This document shows, one piece after another, positions 1-13,094 of a DNA stretch of 64,000 nucleotides. Every line of letters starts with the position of its first letter. The first letter of the stretch is position 1. Source of the DNA: Artemisia argyi (lineage: Eukaryota; Streptophyta; Magnoliopsida; Asterales; Asteraceae); contig CM060694.1 of NCBI GenBank assembly GCA_030686995.1, positions 88,712,762 to 88,776,761 on the forward strand, in the 5' to 3' direction. The notes beneath the pieces are model-generated. The model was not told the DNA's origin. It did no database searches and saw nothing but the letters and a program-made list of their open reading frames with translations. The translations under genes and the position numbers were made by a program.

Positions 1-1411
1 GTTAAGCTGAAGTACAGTAGAATGCATAAACATAAATAAAAGCTTACAAAGTGAGTTAGAATGGAAACCAATGAACCAAGGACTATGAACCATTCCTAAA
101 GCTCACCAATGAGCACTACAACCAGTGCAATCCATAATCCACCTTGCCTCAAAGCATCATCTCCAGTATACACTGACTTTTTATTTTTATATATTTATTT
201 AGAATTTTGAGCATTTTTGAATTTTTTTCTGGATTTAAATAAAACCAGAGTTAAATGCTTACAGAGCTTATGAAAGCTTATGAATGACCTTAAACAAGCT
301 TAATGGAACAGAAATGATGGCTTTTTACAACAATTATACCAATTTGAGAGTTTCACTAAAAAGTAAGTTCACTTACTGAATTTAACAAAGAAACTGTTTT
401 TGTGATTACATAAACCTTGAAATTACACAAATGATACTGAGATTACAATTTGAAAACTAAAGTTACACTAAACAACACTGAATTTAATTAATTCATTATC
501 TAATTTCTTCTAAAAACTATTCACTAATTATATCCCCTTTTGATTGTGTGTTGCAGGGTGTTACCAGGGCAAGTGGGGGAGGTGGAAGAAAGGGTCAAAG
601 TGGGTTGACTGGGTGGGAGTAATAAAAAAACAGGGTGTTTGTTATTATTTTTGGATGGTGTGGGCTGGGAAGTAGATTGGGCCAAGGTTGGGTGGGCTTT
701 GGTGAGTTTTGTGGATCAGTCTTTGGTTTTTGGATTGTGTAATAAAAGCAAGGTCCGTTTGGTTTATAATTTAATCACAAGGACCAATTTTGTAAATGGC
801 TTAAAGTTGAGGGTGGGCTGTGGTATTTTCCCCAAGTATTCACAAGGACCAAAATCGCCAAGTTTCATATTCCCAAGGACCAATGTTTGTTAATTTCCCA
901 AATTGAAATTTCCAGGGACTATTTTTGCCAAAAATGAAACTTTAGGGACCAAATATGTAATTTCTCCAAATCTTTTACCCAAGGGCCATAATTGTCAACT
1001 TTTGATTTTTCAAAGACTTTTGTTGACTTTTCCATCCAAAAATATTTCCCAGGGACCAAATCTGACAATTTCTGAAACTCTAGGGACTAATTTTGTAATT
1101 TTCCAAAACTTTTGAGATTTTTCACCAAAGGACTAAATATGACAACTTATGATTTCAAAAGGACCTTTGGTGATTTTTCTTTTAAAATATGTGCTCAGGG
1201 ACTATTTTTGCCAATTTTTGAAAGTTGGGGGACTGAAACTGCCAATTTTGCAAACTTTATACGTTTTTCATCTGTTTTTGCTCATTTTGCATCTAAAACA
1301 TATAAAACACAATTTTGAAATATTTTTAGTATTTTGATGCATTTCTAAGTGTTTTTGTATGTTTTGCAGTTCAAATTTGACCAAAAATGATGAGTGTTTG
1401 AGCACTCATCA
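1..1411 (-). repeat. Z-element left (3') LTR, partial
   Basis: Non-coding sequence ending in ...CACTCATCA at 1411. Like the right LTR (26447-29844) it has a GGGAC-type periodic array shortly before its end, preceded by a G-rich stretch (about 545-700) resembling 29150-29330. Its start lies outside the window. The several 60-85 aa open frames here follow the repeat and have no recognisable protein content. Confidence 0.55.
778..1250. repeat. Degenerate ~33-bp periodic array (GGGACYAAA...TGNNAATTT units)
   Basis: About 13 diverged units beginning near 781, 841, 872, 911, 945, 978, 1009, 1048, 1081, 1125, 1157, 1196 and 1227. Each reads roughly A-GGGAC-C/T-AAA, then TGNCAATTT. Spacing is mostly 30-40 bp. 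A related array occupies the same relative place in the right LTR (29380-29625). In the minus-sense LTR this lies in U3. Confidence 0.7.
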
Positions 1412-1726
1412 ACTTTCATTATCAATTCTTGTCTGTTGATAATTTTCAGGGTCTACGAGTAGAAACACTTCTCACAGAGAAGAGACCATACAGATAAAAA
1501 TCGTCATCCTTGATTTTTCACAAGCCCCCAAACTAAGCGTAAAATCGAAGTTTATCCACAAGTTAGATGCTAACACTACCCACAAAAGTTACTTGTTTAA
1601 TTACCTCTTGTTCCCAATTCCTAAGTTTTGTATCCCAAGATTTTATTTTTGTGAGAAATGAATTGCTTCATATTTTCTCGTTTTGATATTTGTTAGTCCG
1701 ATAAGAGCACAAAATTTGATCGCTAA
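1412..1726 (-). other. Z-element non-coding stretch next to the 3' LTR
   Basis: 315 bp between the left LTR and the solo LTR. On the minus strand it ends in a moderately purine-rich stretch just before the LTR. It also contains a G-rich AGTTTGGGGG-type segment (minus strand, about 1520-1545), as is usual in the non-coding part of Athila/Tat elements. No ORF. Confidence 0.4.
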
Positions 1727-2112
1727 TGTAACACCCCCAAAATACCGCAGCGGAAGACTGTGTCATAGGGGTGCTACTTCATAATACAAAGTACAAGTTA
1801 TAGAAAACGAACTCTAAATGAGACGTTTTGAAAAGTTACCATTCGATTAAAGAATTCAAAGTCACAAACTTGAGATTCCAAAGTATGATACATAAATGTA
1901 TACAAAATGTTGAATGGTAAATGATAAAAGCGTAAGTCTTCAGAATATGCAGCTTGACTCTAAGTTCCATGCACTAGCTATCGCCTTACTAACCTGAGAT
2001 AAACATGCTAAAGTGTCAACACAATGGTTGGTGAGTTCATAGAGTTTGTCTTAAAATAGTTGAAAAGCCTTAAAAGAATGTTCACACAGCAAAGGCATCG
2101 TGAATCCACTCA

Positions 2113-2143
2113 GTTACAAGTCCCGCCATAAGAGACTTGTAAC
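2113..2143 (-). other. Conserved hairpin in solo LTR (10-bp perfect stem)
   Basis: Arms GTTACAAGTC and GACTTGTAAC around an 11-base loop. The same hairpin is at 58988-59018 in the opposite-orientation solo LTR, and a weaker version is near 12780-12812. Confidence 0.65.
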
Positions 2144-2297
2144 CTGTGTGTTCACAACCCACTGCTACAATATAGTATAATAAAGACATGTATAAGTTCA
2201 TCAAGACAATTAAGCAATTAGAAGTGAGTCTCTACTTCATCTCCGAAGACCTCACTTTTATGATGTATCCAACATTCGCAAATGTTAGGATGTATCA

Positions 2298-2390
2298 AAG
2301 ACAACTGGGAGTCAATTCCCAAAGACAACTGGGAGCCACTTCCCAAAGACAACTGGGAGTCAATTCCCAAAGACAACTACTAGTCAATAA
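2298..2390. repeat. 24-bp tandem repeat, ~4 copies
   Basis: Units start AAAGACAACTGGGAG and end in TTCCC. Each contains an internal TGGGA/TCCCA dyad. The fourth unit is diverged. An apparent ORF here with an 8-residue repeat is only the repeat read in frame. Confidence 0.85.
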
Positions 2391-4750
2391 ATAGAATAAC
2401 GCAATTAAGTATAACGCAGTCATGTATGTAAGCAATCAAGTATAACACAGTCAAGTATAGACGTTTTGAGTATTTGTACAAGTAAGCAAGTAGTTGAGCA
2501 TGTATCCCCCCCCCCCCAAGAGTTTAAAACAAGTACGAAAAGAGTAGGGGCTATGACTCACCTTAAGTCTATGTAATGAGAAATGAAAGTGGTAGTCGAA
2601 TCGCGAAAGTCTCTAAGAGCAGCCTATAATAGAACGTTGCGACTTAGGTTTGGAGTAACGTCTAAGAATACGAAGAATTGCCCATATATGTCTTGCATAA
2701 TATTCATGATGTAGTACTTTAGTATATAGTGTAAGTCGTTGAATATAAGTGGTCTATGAAACATGTATAAGTTGTATATCTCTTACTACCGTTCGGGCCG
2801 ACATAATTCAGAAGTCATGGAGTAAACGTTCGAGGAGCCAGGACACTTTAACTCGTAAATCCACAACTCGTCTCGACGGCTTACTCAATGAACTCCTCAC
2901 ATGAGGCTCCCTACTATTGTAGTATTTGATAACATATATATATATAAGCTTTTTGATCTTTAATAGTTATATGGTCTTTAGCCGTGGCTTTGCCGTGACC
3001 TTGGTCATTGTTACCATGGTCTTGAGACTCAACCTTGGCTTTAGCCATGGTTGTGGTCTTGGCTTTAGGTCATTAGACCTCTTGGTCTCATCTAATTATA
3101 ATGATTATATAGTAACTTTGGTCTAAAAATGGGCTGTTAAGAATTTGGAGAAATTTATCACTCAGAAAGCGTTTTCAGGGCTCGAGCTTCTTTGTTCCTG
3201 AACGAAAACATCGTTCCGGACAACTTTCGTGTTTTAACTTTTTGATGAATCGGACCAGAAGTGGGACTTTCAAATTGGCAGAATGCAAACAGTAGGGTTT
3301 AGGCAGTTTCGGCGTTTTGGTGTCGCTAACTTCTTATGGTCATAACTTTTGACTCGTATACTCGTTTTGGGTGATTCAAATTGCTATGTTTTCCTTTTGA
3401 GGTCCTCTTTAACAGTAAGTAAATGTCAAATATCATAGTTATACTATTTTGGTCGTGGTTCTCCATAAAAATCACTAGTTTGCTTGTTTACTTGTCATAA
3501 GTTAACATATGTATACCAATACTTGTTTTATCCATTTTTAAACATCATGAACACAATACAAAGACCATATATAGCATGAAAGAAACATAATAAGCATGAA
3601 ATGATATTGAGCAAGAAAGTGTATAAGTGTTTCTTACAACTTTTGGCTTTCTAAAGAAAGGAAGTCAAGTATAGAACTAGGACACTAAACCTAAGCTTGT
3701 AAACCCTTCACCATAACTCTTGTAACCCTTGCTAGCCTTGATCTAACCCTTGTAAAAACCATTTAACTTCAGCCCTAGTAACCTTGTGTAGCTCTTAATT
3801 CAACCATGGAATCACCAAACAAACTTAAGAACTAGGTAGAGAATACTAAGACCTTGAACTTTGTAGTGTAACTTGTAGTTTGAAGATCAAAGGATCATGG
3901 AGCTAGGGATTGTGTTGTGGCGTTTTATTTATGAAGAAAGGATGGAATGAGCTCTCTATTTATAGCATGAAGAGGAGGTTAGGAAGCTTACTAGGAAACT
4001 TACAACACTTGGAGACCAAGTTGTAATTAAATATGATCTAATGGTTAAAAACTAAACACATCTATGCATACTTGGTTGTTTTTAGACCATATACTTTCCT
4101 AGGCTTATTATCAAGCCACCAAGGCCACCATATACACGTTCATGGACAAGGGGAAAGGACTAGGTGGATGAATCTTGGCCTTATATAAGTTACGTAGTGA
4201 GTTTTGGTCCCGTTAATCGCTAACCGTAAGTTGTTAAGTCACGAAACGTAAAACCGGGTATCCTAAAAATATGAAACTTATAAATATGGTTAAACATGTC
4301 AATATAGTCCATAATAAAATATAAAATGAGTGGTAGGTTCTATCGGGTACGAAAACCCTGCTAAAAACTGGAAACACGGGTCTAAAACGCGCAATTCGCG
4401 TAAAACGCTGAACTGAAAAACGTAAAATTCCGAAACTTTTGGAATTGTCCTAAAATGAAAGAAAATCATATTTCTATTGTTTATAATGTTTTATGGACAT
4501 ATCGGGATGCTAGAAGGACGTTTAAACCTAAAAGTAAATCTCGGACACGGCTTTGTGATTTTTGCAGAAATGATCCGACGAGCGTCAAACTCTCGGATTA
4601 TCGTTAAAATAGTTTAACTTACGAGAATATGAAATAAAAATTTCTGAGATGAATAGTGAAAAGTGAATAGTAAAAAGTGAATAGTAAAAAGTGAATAGTG
4701 AAATTTTCGGGAATAAAAGTTAACCTGAAATTGCGAATTGTTACAGCTAA

Positions 4751-6139
4751 GTAATTTCCAAACTTTCCCTCGAAAACCCCTGCATACAGAAATCGGGTCC
4801 ACATGAAGGTCTCTGATTTAACACGATTTGTGGGGGCCCCCTTTTTATTTACAGCCGAGACATCCCATGTTTGAGACCCGAAACGGAAGCTTTTTATTAG
4901 GGAAACCCCCAGAGTCGAAGCTTGGCATTTTTGCATAATTATAAGCACTTTAATAATATTTGGTCCTTAGTCCTTTATTTCTTTTACAACAACGGTTTAA
5001 GAGCCGCCAAGATGTAAGAGCTTTATTATGACCTTGGATTTATATCCGCTGCTTTTTTATAGCTTTGGATTCCTCTGCCTTTTTATTGGCTTTGGATTAT
5101 TATTATTGATATTCATAATCATATGTCAAACCCCGAGTCCTACGGCCTTTACTAAGATCACAACATCGGCTGCGAACCGGCAAGATGCAATAGTCTATTT
5201 CACCGTAACACTGGCAGTACCCCTATGTGTACCAAACCCCCATATGCAGAGATTTTGTTGGGAACGAGAAAAAACTAAGTATTGCCCAAACCCCATACAC
5301 TTAATTAATCCTAGAGATCTATTTTTATTGGTGTGCAATCTTGTGGGAACAAGGAGGCCACAAGTACCTTTTGTGGGCTCTAAAGAGATCCAACTACTCC
5401 ACGTTTAGCACGAAACATCTAAATAAACTCTATCATTCCTCGATCTCCGCAAATTTAAAATCCCGAGTAATGAGATCCGCGGATGCTTAGCCATAATCTT
5501 TTGATTATATTGGTTAAGGGAGACAAGCTAGGGCTCAACACGCTCGGTCAAGTCGAAACATTTATTTCTACTCTCGCCGGTAGGAAAGTCAAAACAAGCT
5601 GTCAAAACTTATTATTATATCATATATATCATCATTTTTTTTAATAAAGAGGTGACAAAAATTTTTAATTTTGGTGGAAAAACGGAGTTGCGTAAGTTAA
5701 CAGCTCAGACGAAGGTGACAGGTCGAATCGAATCGAAGATTCACCCCCCCCCCCAGACTAAAATGAAACATTGTCCTCAATGTTTTATGGGTACAGGTAG
5801 TCTTACGTAATATCTAAGGCCGTTTATTAAGTATGCCAAGAGATAAACGTTAGTCAATAAGATTTTGGATATGTTGAATCTCCAAAAGAGCAGCGAAGAA
5901 TGAGACTCGAGTGGAGAGAACGGCAAACCACGAGCACGAGAGTCCTCAAACTTCGGGGAAATTCCTGAACATTCACAAACAACCACGAAAACACGAGTTT
6001 GGAAAGGGTCACCCCCCTCACGTCACGTTACTTAAGAAATAGAAAATAAAGAAAATGAAAATGGATAAGCATAGGGTGCCTCCCACGAAGCGCTTGTTTT
6101 TTTATTACCGAGTCACATGAGCTTGACTCGATCCCCGAA
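4751..6139 (-). other. Z-element 3' non-coding region
   Basis: About 1.4 kb with no credible coding sequence. It resumes the sequence interrupted by the solo LTR. It contains a C9-10 run near 5743-5752, the 8-bp-stem hairpin at 5766-5785 and, near 6069-6105, a block whose minus strand reads like AAGCGCTT...GGGAGGC-ACCC. The equivalent block occurs downstream of the protease ORF of the gag-only element at about 20760-20785. The 126-aa plus-strand frame at 5028-5408 does not resemble a protein. Confidence 0.5.
5766..5785 (-). other. Perfect 8-bp-stem hairpin with TCCT/AGGA loop
   Basis: AAACATTG-TCCT-CAATGTTT. It has the same architecture and the same four-base loop as 18391-18410 and 19964-19983 in the other tRNA-Asp-primed element. 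Confidence 0.75.
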
Positions 6140-7093
6140 TTAATTCGTCCTTGGGGAGAGTAGATGGAACGGACACCCGACACAAAAGACGGAGATGCCG
6201 GGGTCAAAGACGCTATCCTCACTCCCGGTGGAGTGGAAAAGTGAAGAAATGATGGGATAAGCAAATAATTGTTTAAACACTCGGATGATAAAAGCATAGT
6301 CGATTTCTGAATCATGGGTGGGTTGGGTGGGTAAAATATCAAGCATAGGAACATCATGTTCAGAAATCTCGTCCACCACTCCAAAAATTTCTTCATTCGT
6401 ATCTGATTCAAAATCTGCATCGGGTGGTTTCGCCGGTGGACGAGAAGACGGTAAATCAACAAGAATTGAGTCGGTATTAGGAAGTAAATCATCATTACGT
6501 ATTTCTTCAGTAAGCACGTTTCTTTGAAATCCATTCTCGTTGTTTTCAATATTCGGTGGAGAAATGGTATGAGTAAGTTCATCGGAGAACTTCTCATGAG
6601 GAGAATCAATCATATTATGTGAATCCTTGACCTCGGGTTCCATTTCGGACTCATCACAAGGAACATCGAAAATTGGATTATCAAAAGTCAATTCCAAATT
6701 GAAATCAAATAACGGATTTGTGAAAGTCATATTGAATGTTTCGGAAACCCTTGGAACAAAGTCATCACTATCTTTAGGTTGATCGATTTCAACTTCGTTT
6801 TCTACATTATTCTCTTCTTCTAAGCTGACGAGCTCAGAAGGTAATTCATCCACGTAGTCGATGTCTCCACAAGATAAAGTATCATCATCGTCAGAATCGG
6901 AGAATATCTCAACACGATCATTCGAATTGTCAATCGGAGATACGTCACACTCTTTAGCCGTAACAAAATCATGTTTCACAAAATTAGGTAAAGAATCCTT
7001 GAGCTCGGGCTCCAAAGGATCTGACGGCTTAACAATCTCAGTCGAAATAGAATCATTGTTATCAAGAAAAGTATCATCTTCTTCCAAAACGGG
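6140..7093 (-). pseudogene. Z-element ORF, C-terminal part (acidic, unclassified)
   Basis: Continuation of the ORF that begins at 25876 and is cut by the 17.5 kb insertion at 7094. About 316 codons remain here, ending in TAA at 6140-6142. The protein is strongly acidic, with a DSDDDD run and many Glu/Asp, and is probably disordered. Near the C-terminus it has the run SSRPPAKPPD, followed by an SEHDVPM segment and a short hydrophobic stretch. I recognise this C-terminal pattern from unannotated proteins that are common in Asteraceae genomes, but know of no assigned function. No enzyme motif is visible. The M at 7087 is not a real start: the frame runs unbroken to the insertion point. Confidence 0.7.
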
Positions 7094-7539
7094 TGATGCG
7101 TGGGAATCGCAACAGGCTTTACCTCTCGAGGGATCTCGAGAAGCTTACAACCCTCACCAGGCAGTGTACCTGATCGTTGTAGTATAGTATAGTGACAAGT
7201 ACCGGGGGATTGATCGTTCAGCTTAGGAATAGTGTCGCTAGGATTAGAAAGCCTAAATTACTAGTTCTAAAGGTGAAAGATGATTATTTTTTGTATTTTT
7301 ATATTTTTATGAAAGCAAGTAAAATCTTGGGTTTTGAAAGAGTGGGCGGAATTAGTTGCTATTCAACTAACCCAAAGCTAAGATGCAATTAAAATAAAAA
7401 ACTAAAAATGAAATTAAGCTAATTATACTAAAGTTGTGAGCAGTAATTGGAGAAAATGTGTTTACTTAGATTTCACTACTCCCTAGATATCTTTTACACG
7501 TTAATTACTTGTTATAATTGCATGGATGATGGATCGTAT

Positions 7540-10500
7540 TGTAACACCCCCAATTCATGGATGCAGCGGAATTCGAACTGGGTGTTACTCGACGGCACAA
7601 TAGTCACAATGATAGAAAACGAACTCCAATTGAGTCGTTTTGAAAAGGTTTATCATTCAAATTATATAAATATCAGAGATTACAAAATGAGGTCCCAATT
7701 GGTTCCATGTTTACAATGTATAATAAATGAGTTTTGAATGATAATAAAATTTATAGCCCTCTTGAGTATCCGTGTCCTTCCGTGCCATCCTTGATCGTCA
7801 TGAACCTGAAATACATGCTTGAGAGGTCAACACAAAGGTTGAGTGATATTCATAGAGTTTGTTAAATCGATTGAACACAATATGTTGGTAGTGTGAGTTA
7901 TAGGCTCACACCAATGTTTGGAAAACAAAACAGGTAGGCTACGTTATTATACGCCCGGAACATGTATTATACACTAAGCTTATGACACCATAACGTTAAC
8001 GTGTACCAATATCGATCAGCAGATTTATCCCGGTAGGTACTTTGCTAACATACCTAAATCTCAAATATTAATTCATTTGTTTGAACTTAGTCAATACAAA
8101 TGGGATTCGTCAATTCCAATAGGCCTATTATTAATATTCGCGCTCACTATTTCTAGTGATTAAATGGTTCATAATAAGGGATCTCGGTTTAGCAAGGTTG
8201 GTACTTAGTGATAATAAAACATCGTCGTGAAGCATACATTAGAAAGCATTGTATTCGATTTTGAAATAGCATGTATTCCCCCCCAAGGATTTGTAAAACA
8301 ATTAAGTAATGGAAAGTGGGGCTATGAACTCACCTTAAGTAAGATAGCAAGTAATGAAGGTAATGGTCGGATCGTGTAGGTTTCTACGAGCAACCTATAA
8401 TAGAATGTTGCGACTTAGGATCGGAGTAAAGAATATGAAGTAGTGCCTATATATATATCTTGCATTATAGTCCATGATGTGGTATGATGTATATTGTAAG
8501 TCCTTGAAAGAAAAGATTCATGAAACATGTATGTTTTGTATATCGTTTACTACCGTTCGGGCCGACATAATTCAGAAGTCATGTTAGTAAGCGTTCGAGG
8601 AGCCAGGACACTTTAACTCGTAAATCCACAACTCAACTCGACGGCTTACATAATGAACTCTTCACATGAGGCTCCCTACTATTGTAGTAGTTGATAAGAT
8701 ATATAGATATAAGTTTGGATCCGAAAAGTTACATGTCCGATATTTGAATAAACTTAGGAAAGTTTATTAGTACATGAAGATTGTTATTAGGGTATGTTTC
8801 ATAAGTTTTGTATGACCATTTTCTCTTGGTAATATCTCATGGTTCCCTTTTAAGTGAAGTAGATCCAAATTGCTTGTTCAAGTTCTCGTCAACTCTTTGT
8901 TTCATGTTTACGCCTATGAAAGTTGGTATGGTCATTTCGTCATGGCCTAGCCATGACCTTTGGTCCTTGTTTCAAGGTCATGAGACTCAACCTTGGCTCT
9001 AGCCATGGTTGTGGTCTTGATTATAGGTCATAAGACCTCTTGTTCCTTTCAAAGTATAACCATAATCTTGTGACTTTTGCCTAAAAATGGGCTGTTTAGA
9101 ATTTGAAGAATTTTATCACTCGGAAAGTGTTTTTAGGTCTCGAGCTTCTTTGTTCCTGAACGAAAACGTCGTTCCGGACAACTTTCGTGTTTTAACTTTT
9201 TGATGAATCGGACCAGAAGTATGACTTTCAAAACCCAAATTTGATCAGAATGGTATTTGGCAGTTTGCCGCAAAGTTTTGGTAACTTCAAATGGGCGTAA
9301 CTTTTGACTCGTATACTCGTTTTAGGTAGTTTAAATTGCTATTGTTTCCTTGTTAAGTCCTCTACTGTAATATGTAATGATCCAATATCATAATTTTACC
9401 ATTTTGGTCGTGGTTTTCCAAGAAAGTCACTAGTTTACTTGTTTTAGTAACTTGTTGTAACAATCAATAACAATAACTTGTTTTGCTCACTTTTATACAT
9501 CATGGACATGAATACAAGACATAATATAGCACAAATAATATGTAAATAACATGAATATGATTATTTAACAAGAATCAAGTTAGGGTTTGGCTCACAACTT
9601 TTGGCTTTCAAAGATGAAAGGAAGTTAACATGTAAGGAAATGGACTTTGATAGACTTGCTTCAACCCTTTTTCACTTCATGCAATCTTTCTACCCTTGTA
9701 ATCTTGAAAGATGGATGATGAAGGTTGAGGTGACTTGAGTGGATTCAAACTCAAGAGAAATCACCAAGTATATGAGGTTATGGAAGTGTTTTGATTATCT
9801 AAAAGAAACTAGGGTTTCAACCTTGAAGAATCACTTGAACCTTGCAAGAAATTGGAAGGAAATAAGCAAAGGATGGAATGGTTATGGGGTTTGGGGATGC
9901 ACGGCACAAGAAGGGGAAGAGGGGGCTTTTATAGGGTCTTAAGGAGGTTACAAGTTTGACTTGTCAACACTTGATGACCAAGTATTACTTGGAGCCAAAG
10001 TTGAACACATGTGATGATCTAAGAGCAAAATGCATGAGATCTTGCCACAAGTATGAAACCCCCCCCCCCCTATGGCGGTTCATATGGACTTGGAGAGCAA
10101 GGGTGGACTTTTCTTGGTATTATCCAAGATACTTGGTTAGTTTTGACTCCGGGAAATGCCAATCGTAAATGATTAAGCCTCAAAACGTAAAACCGGGTAT
10201 CGTAAAATTATGGAACTTGAAAGTTTTGATAAACATGTCCATATGTTCCATAATAAAATATAAAATGAGTGGTAGGTTCCATTTGGGTGTAAAACCCTGC
10301 CAAAAGCTGGAAACACGGGTCTAAAACGCGTAATACGTAAAACGTACGAATATTGCGTAAAATTGAGAAAAGTAAACTGTTACTTTTCTAATATGATAAA
10401 AATGATTTAAAATGACTTATAATGTCTAGACTGGGCTCAGTCTAGTGTCGGTTGGTATTATATGTCTTTTAGACATCAAACCGTAAGCCTAAAAATCAAG

Positions 10501-11021
10501 GAATGACTTATAACATCAAGGGATGATTTTTGGTCAATGGAGGAGGGAAAAATATGTTGACTTTTTCTAATAAGTTGAAAACTCAAATCGTCTTAGAAAA
10601 ACGTTTTGTGGTCTAACGGTTAATCGCCCATACGGTTAAGCGTGCTCATGTGAGAATAGTACTGGCTTGGGTGACCTGCCGGGAAGTCTTTGGTCATGTT
10701 TTTCTCAGTCACAATTAATTCTCAAATAAATCATGAGTGTGTTAAACATTTTTCTGATGCGGGGTCACTTAACGCGGTCGAGTTTCGTTGTACGTAGAAT
10801 TTCTGAATGACGTTTTACCCTAAAACGTGTAATTCCTTAATAACTTTCACGAAAATGATCTGACGAATGTCAAACATTTAATTTGCCATGGAAATGATTT
10901 ATCACTTGAGAATATCAAATAAAAATCAACTTTCGGGAAAGTTTCGGGAAAAATGAATAGTAAAAGTGAATAGTGAAATTTTCCGGGAATGGTAATTAAC
11001 CTGAAATTGCGAATTGTTACA
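7540..11021 (-). repeat. 3' LTR of the LARD-like element
   Basis: TGTAACACCCCC...TTGTTACA. It contains a 12-C run near 10059-10070 (11 C in the other LTR), the 5S-rRNA-like segment 10634-10693 and ACTATTCA-type repeats at 10947-10983. The 64-, 67- and 96-aa frames inside are duplicated in the other LTR and have no protein-like features. Confidence 0.93.
10634..10693 (+). other. 5S-rRNA-like segment inside LTR (3' half with internal control region)
   Basis: From GGTTAAGCGTGCT through TAGTACT and TGGGTGACCT to GGGAAGTC it aligns without gaps, at roughly three quarters or more identity, to the plant 5S rRNA region that carries box A, the intermediate element and box C. This is my comparison to the remembered 5S consensus. 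The 5' half of 5S is not recognisable. A T5 run follows at about 10699, as in RNA polymerase III terminators. It is antisense to the element and is not a functional 5S gene. Confidence 0.75.
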
Positions 11022-11159
11022 ATCTCTACCCCTTACGGGGAACTTCGTCCCGAAGTTCTTTGTGTGTCATATGTTGGAGTGGTGTCGATAAAGATGTGTG
11101 GTTACTTATGAGGACTCGAGTCTTGAATTACCAGTGATATAGTTTGATTTGTCTCAGAA

Positions 11160-11375
11160 TACGGTGTGTCAATAGAAATTGATAACATAGTTGAATATCA
11201 ATAGAGATTCATATAATAGTCGAATATCAAAGGAAATTGATATAGCAATCGAGTATTAATAGGAATTGATATAGTAGTTGAATATCAAATAGAACTTGAT
11301 ATAGTTGTCAAGTATCAATAGCAATTGATATAGTAGTTGAACAACAATTGCAATTGACATAGACATCGAATAATG
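11160..11375. repeat. Tandem array 1 (~38-bp units with TATCAAT/ATTGATA dyads)
   Basis: About six degenerate units of the form GAATATCAATAG-AATTGATATAG. Each carries an internal inverted repeat. It lies at the LTR-proximal end of the internal region. Confidence 0.75.
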
Positions 11376-11424
11376 GAATAAATGTTGAACATGTGGTTGG
11401 ACCAAGTCCTGTTTGAATTGTACG

Positions 11425-11706
11425 GCTGCCCATGCATATGGCTACATGGCTTCACAACGAGTTTGGTATGACTGCCCATGCATATGGCTACATGGCCCCG
11501 TAATGAGTTTGGTACGACTGCACATGCATATGGTTACATGGCCTCGCAATGAGTTTGTTACGACTGCACATGCATATGGGTACATGGCCTCGTAATGAGT
11601 TTGGTACGACTGCACATGCATATGGTTACATGGCCTCGCAATGAGTTTGTTACGACTGCACATGCATATGGGTACATGGCCTCGTAATGAGTTTGTTTGT
11701 TATTGC
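11425..11706. repeat. Tandem array 2 (46-bp units, 6 copies)
   Basis: CATGCATATGG recurs at 11431, 11477, 11523, 11569, 11615 and 11661, a strict 46-bp period, with few changes between units. Open frames on both strands here are a by-product of a stop-poor repeat. Confidence 0.9.
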
Positions 11707-13090
11707 ACTATCATTATGAAAACCAAAATGTAAATCTCGTACTTATGGAAATTGGGATAGTTGTTGCAATCATAGCCTAGTAGGTAATCTGTTGTTATAT
11801 CTAGTGTTCATTGACTTCATACTTATGTTATTTCGGATATAAATAAGCCCACTTGTTTATAATTCTTTATTTACATAGAGAGGCATCCCAAACAATGTAA
11901 CTAAAGGAATATAAACGTATGGTTCGATGATTTATAATTTCTTTATTTAAATGAAAAGGCATCCCAATCCATTCAAATAAGGACATTATAAATCATCCTA
12001 CTCAAGAATTCCCGACACAACATTCGTACTTAGCCGGTGAGTTACAAGGTAGTGTATTACGAGATGATACTGGTGTTCCAAAAGTACAAGATGAATATTC
12101 AATCTTGTAAAGCTGATGAGGGTGCTTGTGGTGTAACTAAGGATGATTTGAGCTTTAAAAGTGCATCAAGATCTGTTAATGAGCTTGTGTTTGTAACGGT
12201 TGTGAAGATAATGTTATGATATGTTGATGAACAAAAGTGTGTAGTGTATGCTTAACATTAATACTCTTAGGTATAGATGTTGAGTTTGCTTTAAAAATCT
12301 TAAGAGATTTTAAAAGTTTATGATGGAATGGTATCCTTAGGACCTAAACAGGATAGTACTTCTACAGGATGAAGAGAATAATTGATAACTATCCCAAGAT
12401 AATAGTTCGGATTATCTCATAAATGAAAATTTTCAAGAATGAAATTAGGTAACACAAATAAGGTGTTAAGATTTCGCTGAGTGGTAAGACATTATCGTGT
12501 CTCTAGATTGTTTTAATGTATTCTGGTGGTTTATTGAGTTCATGTAGGAAATCAACCTAAACATAACCCTAGTACAACTACTCTCAGTATTTGAAAATTC
12601 TAAGTCGAATATAGTTAGTCAGACTATATTCCACTGTCCCTAGGTTAAATATAGGTGACTAGTCTATATTTAGCCAAGGTTCGATAAAATTTTCAAATAC
12701 CTAAACTAGGTATACTTTTGATATGTCCGTTGCTTTCGGGAAACTGTTCACTAAACAAAGGCGATGTCAAACCCTTAAGTTGCAAGTCCCGTCCATACAA
12801 GACTTGTAACGTATGTTTTCATATTCCATTGCATAGAAGGTAGTAAGGGTAGATACGTATGGAAAGGAAGTTTTTAAGTAGTTCTAAAATAGAACATACT
12901 TGGCCAGGATCACGAACTTTTAATAATGAAGGTTTCATAAGAAAACTTTGATGAATGTAGAGAAAGTTCAGCTTTTGTCGATGATGGATTAGTTTGTCCT
13001 TTAGAAATCTCATATTTCTTGTTTTGAAATCGATAGATTGTGACGGGTTTTTGATATCATAAGAAATGATATTAATGATGTGATGGAATA
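11707..13090. other. Internal region of LARD-like element without recognisable genes
   Basis: AT-rich, no coding sequence. An LTR-like patch near 12740-12815 (AAGTCCCGTCCATA... with an inverted GACTTGTAAC) resembles the hairpin region of the solo LTRs. Two diverged copies of an ATAGTTAGTC/GACTAGTCTATATT-type stretch lie at 12605-12670. Confidence 0.4.
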
Positions 13091-13094
13091 ATTC

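Larger units (their letters stand above)
1727..4745 (-). mobile_element. Solo LTR (3019 bp), Ty3/gypsy type, TSD GCTAA
   Basis: Begins TGTAACACCCCC and ends GAATTGTTACA, flanked by a perfect 5-bp duplication GCTAA (1722-1726 and 4746-4750). No internal region or primer site is present, so it is a solo LTR left by LTR-LTR recombination. It shares blocks with the LTRs of 7540-17405 (for example the 2790-2930 segment with 8551-8690) and, in reverse, with the solo LTR 56304-59404. Compared with the gag-less element these show the sense strand is minus. Sense-5' end repeats of ACTATTCA lie at 4646-4705. It sits inside the Z-element. Confidence 0.92.

Noticed and set aside
5028..5408. 126-aa plus-strand ORF
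   Set aside because: Antisense to the Z-element, composed of non-coding 3' region, no domain or protein-like composition.
6318..7187. Plus-strand ORFs opposite the Z ORF
   Set aside because: They are shadows of the minus-strand acidic ORF. The 6861-7187 frame runs across the insertion boundary.
8808..10168. Three ORFs duplicated at 15193-16556
   Set aside because: Both sets lie in the two LTRs of one element. They are short, lack protein features and the last one diverges because of a poly-C length change.
10634..10693. Functional 5S rRNA gene
   Set aside because: Only the 3' half is recognisable, several positions differ and the 5' half is missing.
11413..11663. Open reading frames on both strands over the 46-bp array
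   Set aside because: They are the repeat translated. The period is not a multiple of three and both strands are open simply because the unit lacks stops.
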